From Planctomycetota bacterium (GTDB lineage Bacteria > Planctomycetota > Planctomycetia > Planctomycetales > Planctomycetaceae), in NCBI GenBank assembly GCA_027622115.1, contig JAQBZS010000193.1, positions 1-9,743 of the forward strand: 9,743 nt of DNA. The letters are read 5' to 3'. The translations under genes and the position numbers were made by a program. The notes below the pieces were generated by a model that did not search any database, was not told where the DNA came from, and was given only the letters and a program-made list of their open reading frames with translations. Positions 1-7,900 of this stretch are shown here, in pieces. How positions within the stretch are numbered: position 1 is the stretch's first letter; each line of letters starts with the position of its first letter.

Positions 1-157
1 CGTCGAGCAACGGGACCGGGCGGCCGTTGTGGTCGATCAATTCTCGCGACGCGTCAATGCCCAACGTGTGATAAATCGTCGCCACGATGTTCTGCGCGTT
101 GATGTCGGTTTCCTTGGGCAACTCGGCGCGCGCGTCGGTCGCTCCGATGACCTGTCA
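1..157 (-). pseudogene. Detached C-terminus of the DUF1501 gene, in frame after the TGA; runs off the left edge
   Basis: Immediately after the TGA at 157-155, the same frame stays open for 51 codons to the window edge. It reads QVIGATDARAELP, then NIVATIYHTLGID, then DHNGRPVPLLD. This matches the intact paralogue at 1575-3479, which has GGQVFGATD, then VAATIYHCLGF, then DRGGRPHNVAL. The paralogue has glycine (GGT) at the position of the TGA, so one G-to-T change of a GGA codon explains the stop with no frameshift. There is no sign of a separate start codon or ribosome binding site, so this piece is probably not translated on its own. The true end of the gene lies a few codons outside the window. 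Confidence 0.85.
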
Positions 158-1294
158 GGTCTGAAACCCGCCGCCCGAGAACAGCACGAATCCGGCTTGC
201 GGCCAATGGTCGCGGCCGGCGTTGCGGTTGATGCGCGGTGTCCGACCGAATTCGCCCCAGACCATCACCGCGATTTCATCTTCCATTCCTCGTTGATAGA
301 TGTCGGTGATCAGTGCGTACACCGAGCGGTCGAGCAGCGGCAGCAAGCGGCGCACGCCGGGGAAGATTGCGATCGATCCACCGTGATGGTCCCACGAGCC
401 CATCGTCATCGTCACGATCGGCACACCCGCTTCGGCCAATCGCCGCGCCATCAGAAAGGTGTGCGAGTCCCAGCGTTCGGGAGAGTTGCCATACACAAAC
501 GTCGCGCGCGGATCGCCATACAGCCGGCGCGTCTGTTCCGATTCCAGACTAATATCGAATGCGTCGCGGACTCTTGTCGACGAGATGATGTTCAGCGCTT
601 GTTCGGTGAACGCATCGTGGCCACCCAGGTCGCCAATTCTGTCAAATCTACGGCGTACTTGGTCGAGCGTCCGCAGCAAGTTCTTGCGGTCGTCCAAACG
701 GTCCAACGTCAAGTCCTGTGCCAGTTCCAGATTCTCGACGCCAAACCCGCGCGGCCAGAACGGTCGATGCGCCGCGCCCACGTAACCGGGCCGTTCATAG
801 AAGTGCTTGTTGAGCGCCACGTACCGCGGCATTTCGGTCTGATGCGGAGAGAAGCGGCTGACGATCGATCCGAACGCCGGTCGCGCGGCGACTCGCGGCA
901 ACCCCGTGTAAACCTCGCTCAGATCGTGGTTGTTTTCGATAAACCGCACGCCGCGGACGATCGTCATTTTGTCCATGATGCCGGCTTGCAGCGGCATTTG
1001 ATCGCAAATGTCGATTCCCGGCACGTTTGTAGGCATCGGGTCATATTCGCCACGAAACTCGCTGGGCGCGTTCGGTTTCATGTCGAACAGGTCGATGTGG
1101 CTGGGACCACCTTGCAGGCAAATGACGATCACAGACTTTGGTTTCGTCTGCGCCCCAGACCGTTTGGCTTCGGCCCGCAATCGCAACACGTCGGGCAAAG
1201 CCAGTCCGCCCGCCGTCCAAGCTCCAACCTTCAAGAACCGCCGCCGCGACACTCCGTCGCAAAACGTTCGGCATGAGCCAAGCAGATCAATCAT
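155..1294 (-). CDS. DUF1501 family protein, Tat-exported, cut short by an in-frame TGA
   Basis: The 379-codon open part of a DUF1501 gene. DUF1501 proteins are uncharacterised, alkaline phosphatase/sulfatase-like proteins abundant in planctomycetes. Residues 16-23 (VSRRRFLK) form a twin-arginine signal, followed by a hydrophobic stretch to about residue 36, so Tat export is likely. Family landmarks are QGGPSHID (61-68), WDHHG (301-305), and a WGEFGRTP...GRDHW block (346-364). The ATG at 1294 has a good Shine-Dalgarno, AAGGTG, at 1306-1301, six bases upstream. It aligns with the start of the neighbouring paralogue (MIDLLGS versus MIDWVSS). The frame ends at TGA (157-155) right after GGGFQT, too early for the family, which usually runs to well over 400 residues. 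The missing end is encoded in the same frame in the next 154 bases. A truncated product would lack the last conserved block, so the gene is probably a recent pseudogene or the TGA is a sequencing error. The family call is secure; the enzymatic activity is unknown. Confidence 0.9.
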   Translation of the reverse strand: MIDLLGSCRTFCDGVSRRRFLKVGAWTAGGLALPDVLRLRAEAKRSGAQTKPKSVIVICLQGGPSHIDLFDMKPNAPSEFRGEYDPMPTNVPGIDICDQMPLQAGIMDKMTIVRGVRFIENNHDLSEVYTGLPRVAARPAFGSIVSRFSPHQTEMPRYVALNKHFYERPGYVGAAHRPFWPRGFGVENLELAQDLTLDRLDDRKNLLRTLDQVRRRFDRIGDLGGHDAFTEQALNIISSTRVRDAFDISLESEQTRRLYGDPRATFVYGNSPERWDSHTFLMARRLAEAGVPIVTMTMGSWDHHGGSIAIFPGVRRLLPLLDRSVYALITDIYQRGMEDEIAVMVWGEFGRTPRINRNAGRDHWPQAGFVLFSGGGFQT

Positions 1295-1574
1295 TCACGT
1301 CACCTTTACGGTCAATCAACGCCGCCGGCAAACACGGCCGCAGCTAGATCAATGACTACCGATGTTTTATCACAAGGCAACCGGCGCGAGAAACTCGTTT
1401 CCGCGATTGCGAACGAAGATGTCATGCAGAAACCAGGGCGATTCGGAATGGGCCGTGGAGTCGTTGACAGACTGCATGCGGACGAATCGCACGACTGAGT
1501 GGCGGTCGATCGCACACAGTCGCTCGTGCTTCGTCGTTCGCCGAAACACCTGAATCGCGGGGTTGCTCTTGCAA

Positions 1575-3479
1575 CTACGCCGAATCAAACCGGTTCAGGA
1601 ACCGCATCGGTACTTCACGACCACAGAGTGCGAAATCGCGCACTTCCCAATCCGCGTTCTCGATCGCCAACTCGAACGTCGTGATCGAGCGGATCATGCC
1701 TTGGGGGAATGGGATCTGCCAAACGGTCTTGGGCTCGGCATCTTGCAGCTCTTTCGAAACCGGTAACTCGCGTCCGTTGACCTTCAACGTGACGTTGCGG
1801 ATTTCGCCGGGTTTCGCGAGACGAACGATTAAGTGGCTGTAGTCGAAGTGGTTGTAGAAGTGGCCGGTGTATTTCATCACGGCTTTTGGCTCAGTGGCCT
1901 GATGTCGGTCGTTCTTCGGGCCGGCCGGGGTCGCGAAGCCGGTCAGCGTCCATTCTTGCTTGCGGGTGGGTTCGCCGAGCGTGCAGCAGAGATAGCGTAC
2001 TGCGTATTCCAGCAAGGCTTGCTGCAATCGCGCCGGACGCGGTTGCGATGTGGCGATCGGTGGCGGACTCGATTCCACTCGACATTGATCGCCCAGCAAC
2101 TTCTGGATGGGTTCGCCAAGCGCCACGTTGTGCGGTCGACCTCCGCGATCGTGGACTCGCGCTTCCGTACCAAATCCGAGACAGTGATAGATCGTGGCGG
2201 CGACGTCGTCTTGCGTGACTTTGTCTCGCGTCGGATAGGCGGCAGCTTTGTCGGTGGCACCGAAGACCTGACCACCGGGGATGCCTCCGCCGGCCATCAC
2301 CACCGCATTGCACGGACCCCAGTGGTCTCGACCGGCGTTTTTGTTGATCTTCGGCGTGCGACCGAACTCGCTGTTCCAAACCACCAGCGTTTCGTCCAGC
2401 AATCCCGAGCGTTCCAGGTCTTCCAGCAACATGGCGATCGGGCGATCGACCGACGGCATCAAGCGAGTTTTCATCTCTTGAAAGTTGAGCGCGTGCGTGT
2501 CCCACGATGAATCGATGGTTGGGCGTTCTCGATGCCAATACACGGTCACCAACTGGACGCCGGATTCGATCAGACGGCGGGCCATCAGAACGCTTTGGCC
2601 GAAAGTATGCATGCCGTATCGCCAGCGTTCCTCGTCCGGAACCGAAGCGATATCGAATGCTTTCCGAGCACCCGACGACAGCACCATGTCCAACGCCTGC
2701 TGATAGAACGCATCCATGCCGTGTGCGATGGCCGAGCGTTCCGCGACTCGGGCCACATCATCGACTTGTCGCAATAGCGAGCGGCGATCCCGCATCCGCG
2801 AGTCCGAAATTTCCGTCGGCAACCGCAGCGTATCGATCGAGAAATCCGGTTCCTCGGGGTGATCCGTGATCAGGAACGGGTTGTATTGGCGTCCGAGCAT
2901 GCCGCCGAATTGTCCCGGTGTAATCTTGCCGGCAGTGGTGGCGATGATGTCCGGCAGCGACACAAACGTGGGCATGCCGCCGGTATTGGGCCGCAGTTTC
3001 GACAGCACGGATCCGTAGTGCGGAAAGTCGGTCTCGCGAGCTTGAAAGTTCTCTTGTTTGAGTTCGTGTCTGCGACCGGTCAATCCCGCGTGAGCACCCG
3101 TCGAATGGTTGTTGTCCTCTTGGCCGACGGATCGCAGGATCGCCAGTTTGTCGGCATGTTTGGCGATGTGTGGAAAGTGCTCGGACAGGTGCATGCCGGG
3201 GACATTGGTGGCGATCGGCTGGAATTCACCGCGCAACTCGACGGGACCATCCGGCTTGAGATCCCACGTGTCTTGATGAGCCGGCCCGCCCCACATGAAG
3301 AGCAGGATCATGCGTTTCGCGCGGCCGAACGTTCCCACGGAATCCGATGCGTGAGCCCGCGACGCCAGCAAATTCGGCAGCGTCAACCCCATCGTGCCGA
3401 CCCCTCCGACCTGCAACATCCGTCGCCGAGAAACGCCGTCGCAAAATCGAGGTCCGCTGCTGGAAACCCAATCAATCAT
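1575..3479 (-). CDS. DUF1501 family protein with an added C-terminal domain, Tat-exported
   Basis: A 634-residue paralogue of the gene at 1-1294. The Tat motif SRRRML (17-22) precedes a hydrophobic stretch (23-38). DUF1501 landmarks are GGPAHQDTWDLKP (64-76), SSWDTHA (324-330), and SEFGRTP...NAGRDHWGP (370-389). The GGQVFGATD and ATIYHCLGF blocks (402-436) close the domain near residue 461. A proline-rich linker (about 471-483) leads to about 150 further residues (486-634) that are not part of a normal DUF1501 protein. They look like a beta-rich domain (ending TTFELAIENADWEVRDFAL), which I do not recognise. The start is taken at ATG 3479, not the in-frame GTG at 3485, because GGAG at 3490-3487 lies seven bases before the ATG but nearly touches the GTG. 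The paralogue also begins MID. It lies 280 bases upstream of the other DUF1501 gene on the same strand, and co-transcription is possible. Exported location and DUF1501 membership are solid; substrate and activity are unknown. Confidence 0.93.
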   Translation of the reverse strand: MIDWVSSSGPRFCDGVSRRRMLQVGGVGTMGLTLPNLLASRAHASDSVGTFGRAKRMILLFMWGGPAHQDTWDLKPDGPVELRGEFQPIATNVPGMHLSEHFPHIAKHADKLAILRSVGQEDNNHSTGAHAGLTGRRHELKQENFQARETDFPHYGSVLSKLRPNTGGMPTFVSLPDIIATTAGKITPGQFGGMLGRQYNPFLITDHPEEPDFSIDTLRLPTEISDSRMRDRRSLLRQVDDVARVAERSAIAHGMDAFYQQALDMVLSSGARKAFDIASVPDEERWRYGMHTFGQSVLMARRLIESGVQLVTVYWHRERPTIDSSWDTHALNFQEMKTRLMPSVDRPIAMLLEDLERSGLLDETLVVWNSEFGRTPKINKNAGRDHWGPCNAVVMAGGGIPGGQVFGATDKAAAYPTRDKVTQDDVAATIYHCLGFGTEARVHDRGGRPHNVALGEPIQKLLGDQCRVESSPPPIATSQPRPARLQQALLEYAVRYLCCTLGEPTRKQEWTLTGFATPAGPKNDRHQATEPKAVMKYTGHFYNHFDYSHLIVRLAKPGEIRNVTLKVNGRELPVSKELQDAEPKTVWQIPFPQGMIRSITTFELAIENADWEVRDFALCGREVPMRFLNRFDSA

Positions 3480-3486
3480 CGTCACA

Positions 3487-3490
3487 CTCC
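3487..3490 (-). promoter_or_regulatory. Shine-Dalgarno GGAG deciding the start of the second DUF1501 gene
   Basis: On the minus strand, GGAG is followed by TGTGACG and then ATG (3479-3477), a seven-base spacing. The in-frame GTG (3485-3483) begins only one base after GGAG, too close to be served by it. This favours the ATG as the true start. Confidence 0.6.
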
Positions 3491-3534
3491 GAAGCCGCGC
3501 TCGTCAGTGCGCGTGGACGGGGCATCGTGAAAAC

Positions 3535-3554
3535 CCACGCTCTGGCGAGCGTGG
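3535..3554. repeat. REP-like palindrome in the divergent intergenic region
   Basis: A perfect 8-bp stem, CCACGCTC (3535-3542) and GAGCGTGG (3547-3554), encloses the loop TGGC. It lies between the divergent DUF1501 and aminotransferase genes (3480-3694). Read on the minus strand the stem is followed by GTTTTC, so it resembles a small intrinsic terminator or attenuator in the leader of the DUF1501 gene. Its form, a compact GC-rich palindrome in an intergenic space, is what dispersed REP elements look like. That it is one of a dispersed family is inferred, since only one copy lies in this window. I see no convincing promoter in the rest of the gap. Confidence 0.5.
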
Positions 3555-3694
3555 CTACGTGCTCCCTACGAACATATCACACGGGGTTGATGCGAGCGAG
3601 GTGATCCGGATCGGCACCCGTGGCATTCGCCGATCTGCGTGATTACAGTCGCGAACGGTCCATGCCGCATCATACCCACCGCGAAAGAGCTGTG

Positions 3695-4873
3695 ATGACG
3701 ATTGAGTTTGTGAATCCGCCCCGACGCATTCTGATGGGACCGGGTCCCAGTGAAATCCATCCGCGAGTCCTTGCTGCGATGGCCGCTCCGACCGTGGGGC
3801 ATCTGGATCCGTACTTCTTGCAGATCATGGATGAAGTGCAGTCGATGCTGCGGCAGGTGTTTCGCACGCGGAACGAAATGACGCTCGCCGTCAGCGGCAC
3901 CGGCAGTGCCGGGATGGAGGCGTGCGTCGTGAATCTGATCGAGCGCGGCGATCGAATGGTGGTCGGCGTGAACGGCGTGTTTGGCGGTCGCATGACGGAC
4001 ACGGCCGAACGCGCGGGGGCCGAGGTGACTCGCATCGAACGGCCGTTCGGCGAAGTCTTCAGCGTGGATGATGTGGCCGAAGCCGTCGACCGAGTGCAGC
4101 CGAAAGTCGTGGGGCTGGTGCATGCGGAAACGTCAACCGGGGCCTTGCAACCGCTGGAGGAGATCTCGCGGGTGGTGCATGACGCGGGGGCGTTGTTGCT
4201 GGTGGATTGCGTGACGTCGCTGGGCGGGCTGCCGGTCGAGATCGACAAATGGCAGGTCGATGCCGCGTACAGTGGCACGCAAAAGTGCCTGAGTTGCCCG
4301 CCGGGATTGGCACCGGTGACGTTTAGCGCCAATGCGGTCGAGGCGATGGACGCGCGCACGTCCAAGGTGCAGAGTTGGTATTTGGACATGTCGATGGTGC
4401 GGCAGTACTGGGGCGAGAACCGGGCGTACCACCACACCGCGCCGATCAACATGAACTACGGACTCCACGAAGCTTTGCGTCTGGCGTTGGACGAGGGATT
4501 GGAAACACGGTTTGCTCGTCACCAACGGAATCACGGGGCTCTCAAGGCGGGTCTCGCGGCACTCGGGATCCGATATTCGGTGGCGGAAGGAATGCAGTTG
4601 CCGATGTTGAATTCCGTGTTGATCCCCGATGGCGTGAACGATGGCGAGGTGCGGTCGACATTGTTAAATCGCTTCGGGATCGAGATCGGCGGCGGGCTCG
4701 GACCGATGAAGGGCAAGACGTGGCGCATCGGACTGATGGGCGAAGCCAGCCGCGAACCGAACGTGCTGTTGTTCTTGGCAGCTCTGGAAGCATGCTTGGC
4801 CGCGCAAGGCGGTGCCGTGGTGCCGGGAGCCGGAGTCGCAGCAGCGAATGCAGCTTATGCCGCCGACAAATGA
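3695..4873 (+). CDS. PLP-dependent aminotransferase, alanine/serine-glyoxylate type (class V)
   Basis: A 392-residue cytoplasmic enzyme of aminotransferase class V, close in pattern to alanine--glyoxylate and serine--glyoxylate aminotransferases. These use PLP to move an amino group from alanine or serine to glyoxylate. Visible features are LMGPGPSEIHPRVL (13-26), the cofactor phosphate-binding turn SGTGSAG (67-73), and D171 in LLVDCVTS, expected to contact the pyridine ring. The Schiff-base lysine is K197 in SGTQKCL. YHHTAP (245-250) and the substrate-carboxylate arginine region WRIGLMGEAS (343-352) follow. Length fits the family. An alanine-rich tail (about 374-390) is the only loose part. 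The frame is open from an ATG at 3620, but homology begins at MTIEFVNPPRR, so ATG 3695 is chosen. A weak purine-rich GAAAGAG (3683-3689) precedes it; GTG 3692 is an alternative. It diverges from the DUF1501 gene and converges on the giant gene, so it is probably transcribed alone. Exact donor preference cannot be read from the sequence. Confidence 0.93.
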   Translation: MTIEFVNPPRRILMGPGPSEIHPRVLAAMAAPTVGHLDPYFLQIMDEVQSMLRQVFRTRNEMTLAVSGTGSAGMEACVVNLIERGDRMVVGVNGVFGGRMTDTAERAGAEVTRIERPFGEVFSVDDVAEAVDRVQPKVVGLVHAETSTGALQPLEEISRVVHDAGALLLVDCVTSLGGLPVEIDKWQVDAAYSGTQKCLSCPPGLAPVTFSANAVEAMDARTSKVQSWYLDMSMVRQYWGENRAYHHTAPINMNYGLHEALRLALDEGLETRFARHQRNHGALKAGLAALGIRYSVAEGMQLPMLNSVLIPDGVNDGEVRSTLLNRFGIEIGGGLGPMKGKTWRIGLMGEASREPNVLLFLAALEACLAAQGGAVVPGAGVAAANAAYAADK

Positions 4874-4943
4874 TCGCGCCGACATCGCGTGTCCCACGTG
4901 AATCATTCGTCCACTTTCTTGACCTAGATGCCACTGACTGACG

Positions 4944-4983
4944 CAACGCGACTCGCATGCGCAAACTGCATGCGAGTCGGTTG
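4944..4983. terminator. Bidirectional hairpin terminator between convergent genes
   Basis: A perfect 12-bp inverted repeat, CGACTCGCATGC (4949-4960) and GCATGCGAGTCG (4968-4979), has a 7-base loop. Allowing one bulged G (4948), the stem gains four pairs (CAAC 4944-4947 with GTTG 4980-4983). It lies 70 bases after the aminotransferase stop and just past the stop of the giant minus-strand gene (4996), so it can serve both. There is no clear T-tract on either side, so termination may be weak, factor-assisted, or the hairpin may mainly stabilise the 3' ends. Confidence 0.65.
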
Positions 4984-4995
4984 ACGGACATTTCC

Positions 4996-7900
4996 TCAGG
5001 CAAAGTCGTTCCAGTTTGCGAACACGTCATCCGTGTCCGAAACCAATCCCGCCGCAAACCCGCTGTCAAAGGCTTCAATGAGCACGGTCTGATCGACGCT
5101 GGTGATGCCGTCGGTCGCGACGATTCGCAGTTCGAGCGAGCCCGTGAAACCGGCGGTTGCCGTCAGCGTCAACACTCCGTTTTCGATCGTGGCGGTCACG
5201 GCCGGCGCTGCAGGATTCAGGATCAGGTTCGGATTGTCGTAGTAGGCCGTGCCCAGTTCCGCGATCAGTTCACTCGCTCCAAAGCTGCCAGTCCAGCGGT
5301 AGAAGTTTCCGTCGTCCAGGATGAAGTACCACTGGCCGCTGTTGTCCCTCAGCCAGCTTTCGTTGTTGCCAAGGTAGTTCGTGTAGAAACTGCCTTGATC
5401 AACAAAATCGATATCGAGCTGCGGCAGCGACGGATCGATAACCTCGACTTCGTACGAGATGGCGTGTCCGTCGGCGTCGATGGTCGGTAGGTTGATCTCG
5501 ACGGTGCCTCCCGCAGCCAGGTCGATGTTGGCGAGATTCAATTCCGGAGCTTCATTCGTGACCGTCACGGTGAAGCTCGTCGAGGTCGTCGTGAACGAAT
5601 CGGTGACTTCGACAATGACTTCAAACTCGCCGGTTTGCTGGGCCGATGTGAGCCGCAGTTGACCATCGACGATTGCGACCGCGAGTCCGGACGCTGCGGT
5701 GTCGAGCAGCAGTTGCGGGTTGTCGTACATGTCGACCGAGATGGACCCCACCTGCACGCTGTCTGCGAAGCTGCCCTGCCACCGGTTGACCGAGCCATCG
5801 GGTAGCAGGAAGAACCACTGCTGGTCGTTGCCTCGGAGCCAGTGTTCTTGCTGGCCGCCCCAGTTGTAACCCCAGTTGTTAATAGAAGAATCTGAGTAGA
5901 GGCCGAACTCTTCGACGAGTGCAGTCGCTCCGGAGGCTGCGACACGAGCAGTGATTGTCAGCTCGTCGTTGTCGAGGTCACTGGCCAAGAGGTCGATGAG
6001 TTGCGTGTCATCCGCCGACATCGTGACGTCACTCAGCGAGCTGACTGTCGGAGCTTGATTGGTGACATCGACGTTGAACGTCTGCGATGAGGCGACGCCA
6101 TCAACGGTTGTGGTCAGCACGACGTTGAATTCACCAACGAACGTTGCAGCGGGGTCGATCGTCAACAAGCTGTCTGAGGTCGACGCTTCAACGGGAATCG
6201 GTTCCCTCGTGGTGGTCCGTGCGGGGTCTTCGTAGTAGCTGATGTCGAGCGTACCGAGCAGTTGGCTGTTTTCGAAGCTGCCCTGCCACAGTGAAAAATC
6301 GCCGCTTGGGAGAATGAAGTAGTAACCTTGGTCGCCCCGAAGCCAGAGTTCCTGTTGGCCGCCCCAGTTGAATGCGAAGTCTTCGCGGAAGACATACAGG
6401 TTGTGCGCGGCATTAAGTTCCGTGGCCAAGTCCTGCACGATGCTCACGGAATGCGTCGCCGGCTGCCCACCGATTTCGCTCGGTAGCGTGATCTGCAAAG
6501 CGCCGTCCGCGTGGCTCATCGACTGGTCGGAAATCACGAACGAGACGTTGTCGATGAGTGTTGCGGAGGCAGAGGCGGTGCTGGAACCAACACCGGTCGC
6601 GTACCCCTCGCCGTCGAGCAGCGTGATCACGATCGTTTCGTTGCCTTCGTCGCCGCTGGCGTTCGAGTCAAGCAGCGGTGTCACGATGATCTCGGCGGTC
6701 ATTTGGCCGGCCGCGATAACGACGGTTCCCGACAATTCGGAATAGTCCGTGCCGTTGGTTGCAGTGCCGGAAACCTCGTAGTTGATCGCGAGATCCAACA
6801 GTGCAAGAGCGTCGGTGCGGGTGACGGTGAACGTCGCGGTGTCGCCCGTTTCGTGAGCCACTGCGTCGGTTGCGTCGATCGAAACTGCAACGACTGGCGT
6901 TTCGAGATCACCGGTGGTGAAGTCGACCAGTGCGCGATACTCATGAGCTTCCTCGAGCGGCGTGTCCATCTCGTGCAGCAATCCGAATTCGCCCCACGGG
7001 CTGGGCTCGCCCTGACCGGTGAAGACGTATTGAATGTGCGTGTCGACGCCCAGTTGCTCCATGCCATTCAGGAGCGCGGCATAGACCTCGCGGAAACGCG
7101 GATTCTCTGACGCAGACTGCACGAGTTCAGCGTACGGCGTGCCAAAGGCACTCAAGTGCGAGCCGCCTTCGTAAGTCACGAATTCGATTTCGCGACCCAG
7201 CGATTCCGTGTATTGCTCCGCGAGAGCCACATGAGCGGCTTGCGTCGAAAGACTCCACGGCACCGCCCACTCCAAAACGGCATCGATGATTTCGTCTTCG
7301 GTTGTGGTGTCATCGACCCAGTCAAAGTTTTCGGCTTCGAGGCCACTGTACGACGTGGATGAGACCGCATCGAATTCACCATTCATCCGCTCCAGCAACT
7401 GACCGGTCAGCCAGACGTTGCTCTGCTGTCCGGCGGCGACTCGGATGAGCCTGTCTTCCTGGCCGGAAAACACGTCGCTCCAAATGCCGAAGTCGCGGCG
7501 AGCCTCCTGAGCCCACACATCCACGAAACTCAGGCCTTCGTTTTCCGGCAGTTGCTGCTGCTCGCCGATCCACGCGTTCGCTGAGAATCCGTAAGCGTAA
7601 TTCCACACTTCGTTGCTGTATTCGACGAAGACTTCGGCATCGTCGTGGATGTTGTCCCGAACGTATTCGGCAAACCCTCGGACGTAGTCGTCGTCGGCCT
7701 GGTGCGGCATGTTGAAGTACGCGTTGGCTCCGAGATCGTTCGCGAGCTGCACCTGGAACTCGACAGACACGCCGTTGAAACTGCTGCGGTCCGTCGAACC
7801 CTGGTTGGCATGCGTCGCCGGTCGCAGGTCGTCGGCCGTCAGCACGTCGCGGTCGTCTTCGTTGACCTGCTGCCACTGCATGAAACGGAGCGTGTCAAAC

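Noticed and set aside
130..157. TGA read as selenocysteine in the first DUF1501 gene
   Set aside because: Only a weak 4-bp GGTC/GACC stem follows the TGA, no selenoprotein is known in this family, and the paralogue has glycine, not cysteine, at this place.
29..1276. Long plus-strand open frame of 415 codons opposite the first DUF1501 gene
   Set aside because: It is a mirror of the minus-strand gene, rich in R, H and Q with no family motifs. The minus frame has a Tat signal, a good ribosome binding site and clear DUF1501 blocks.
1295..1400. Possible promoter for the first DUF1501 gene (TTGCCT or TTTCTC with GATAAA on the minus strand)
   Set aside because: Matches to -35/-10 consensus are poor and similar matches arise by chance in this gap.
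1370..1588. Minus-strand 72-codon frame in the gap between the DUF1501 genes, ending in FLHDIFVRNRGNEFLAPVAL
   Set aside because: It starts with TTG inside the end of the upstream gene, has no clear ribosome binding site and no family I recognise. It could be a gene relic, but the evidence is too thin to call.
3620..3694. Upstream ATG codons (3620, 3662) as the start of the aminotransferase
   Set aside because: The extra 25 residues have no family similarity and neither ATG has a convincing ribosome binding site; homology starts at 3695.
3566..4452. Minus-strand frames opposite the aminotransferase
   Set aside because: They lack motifs, and the plus frame has the full set of PLP-enzyme residues.
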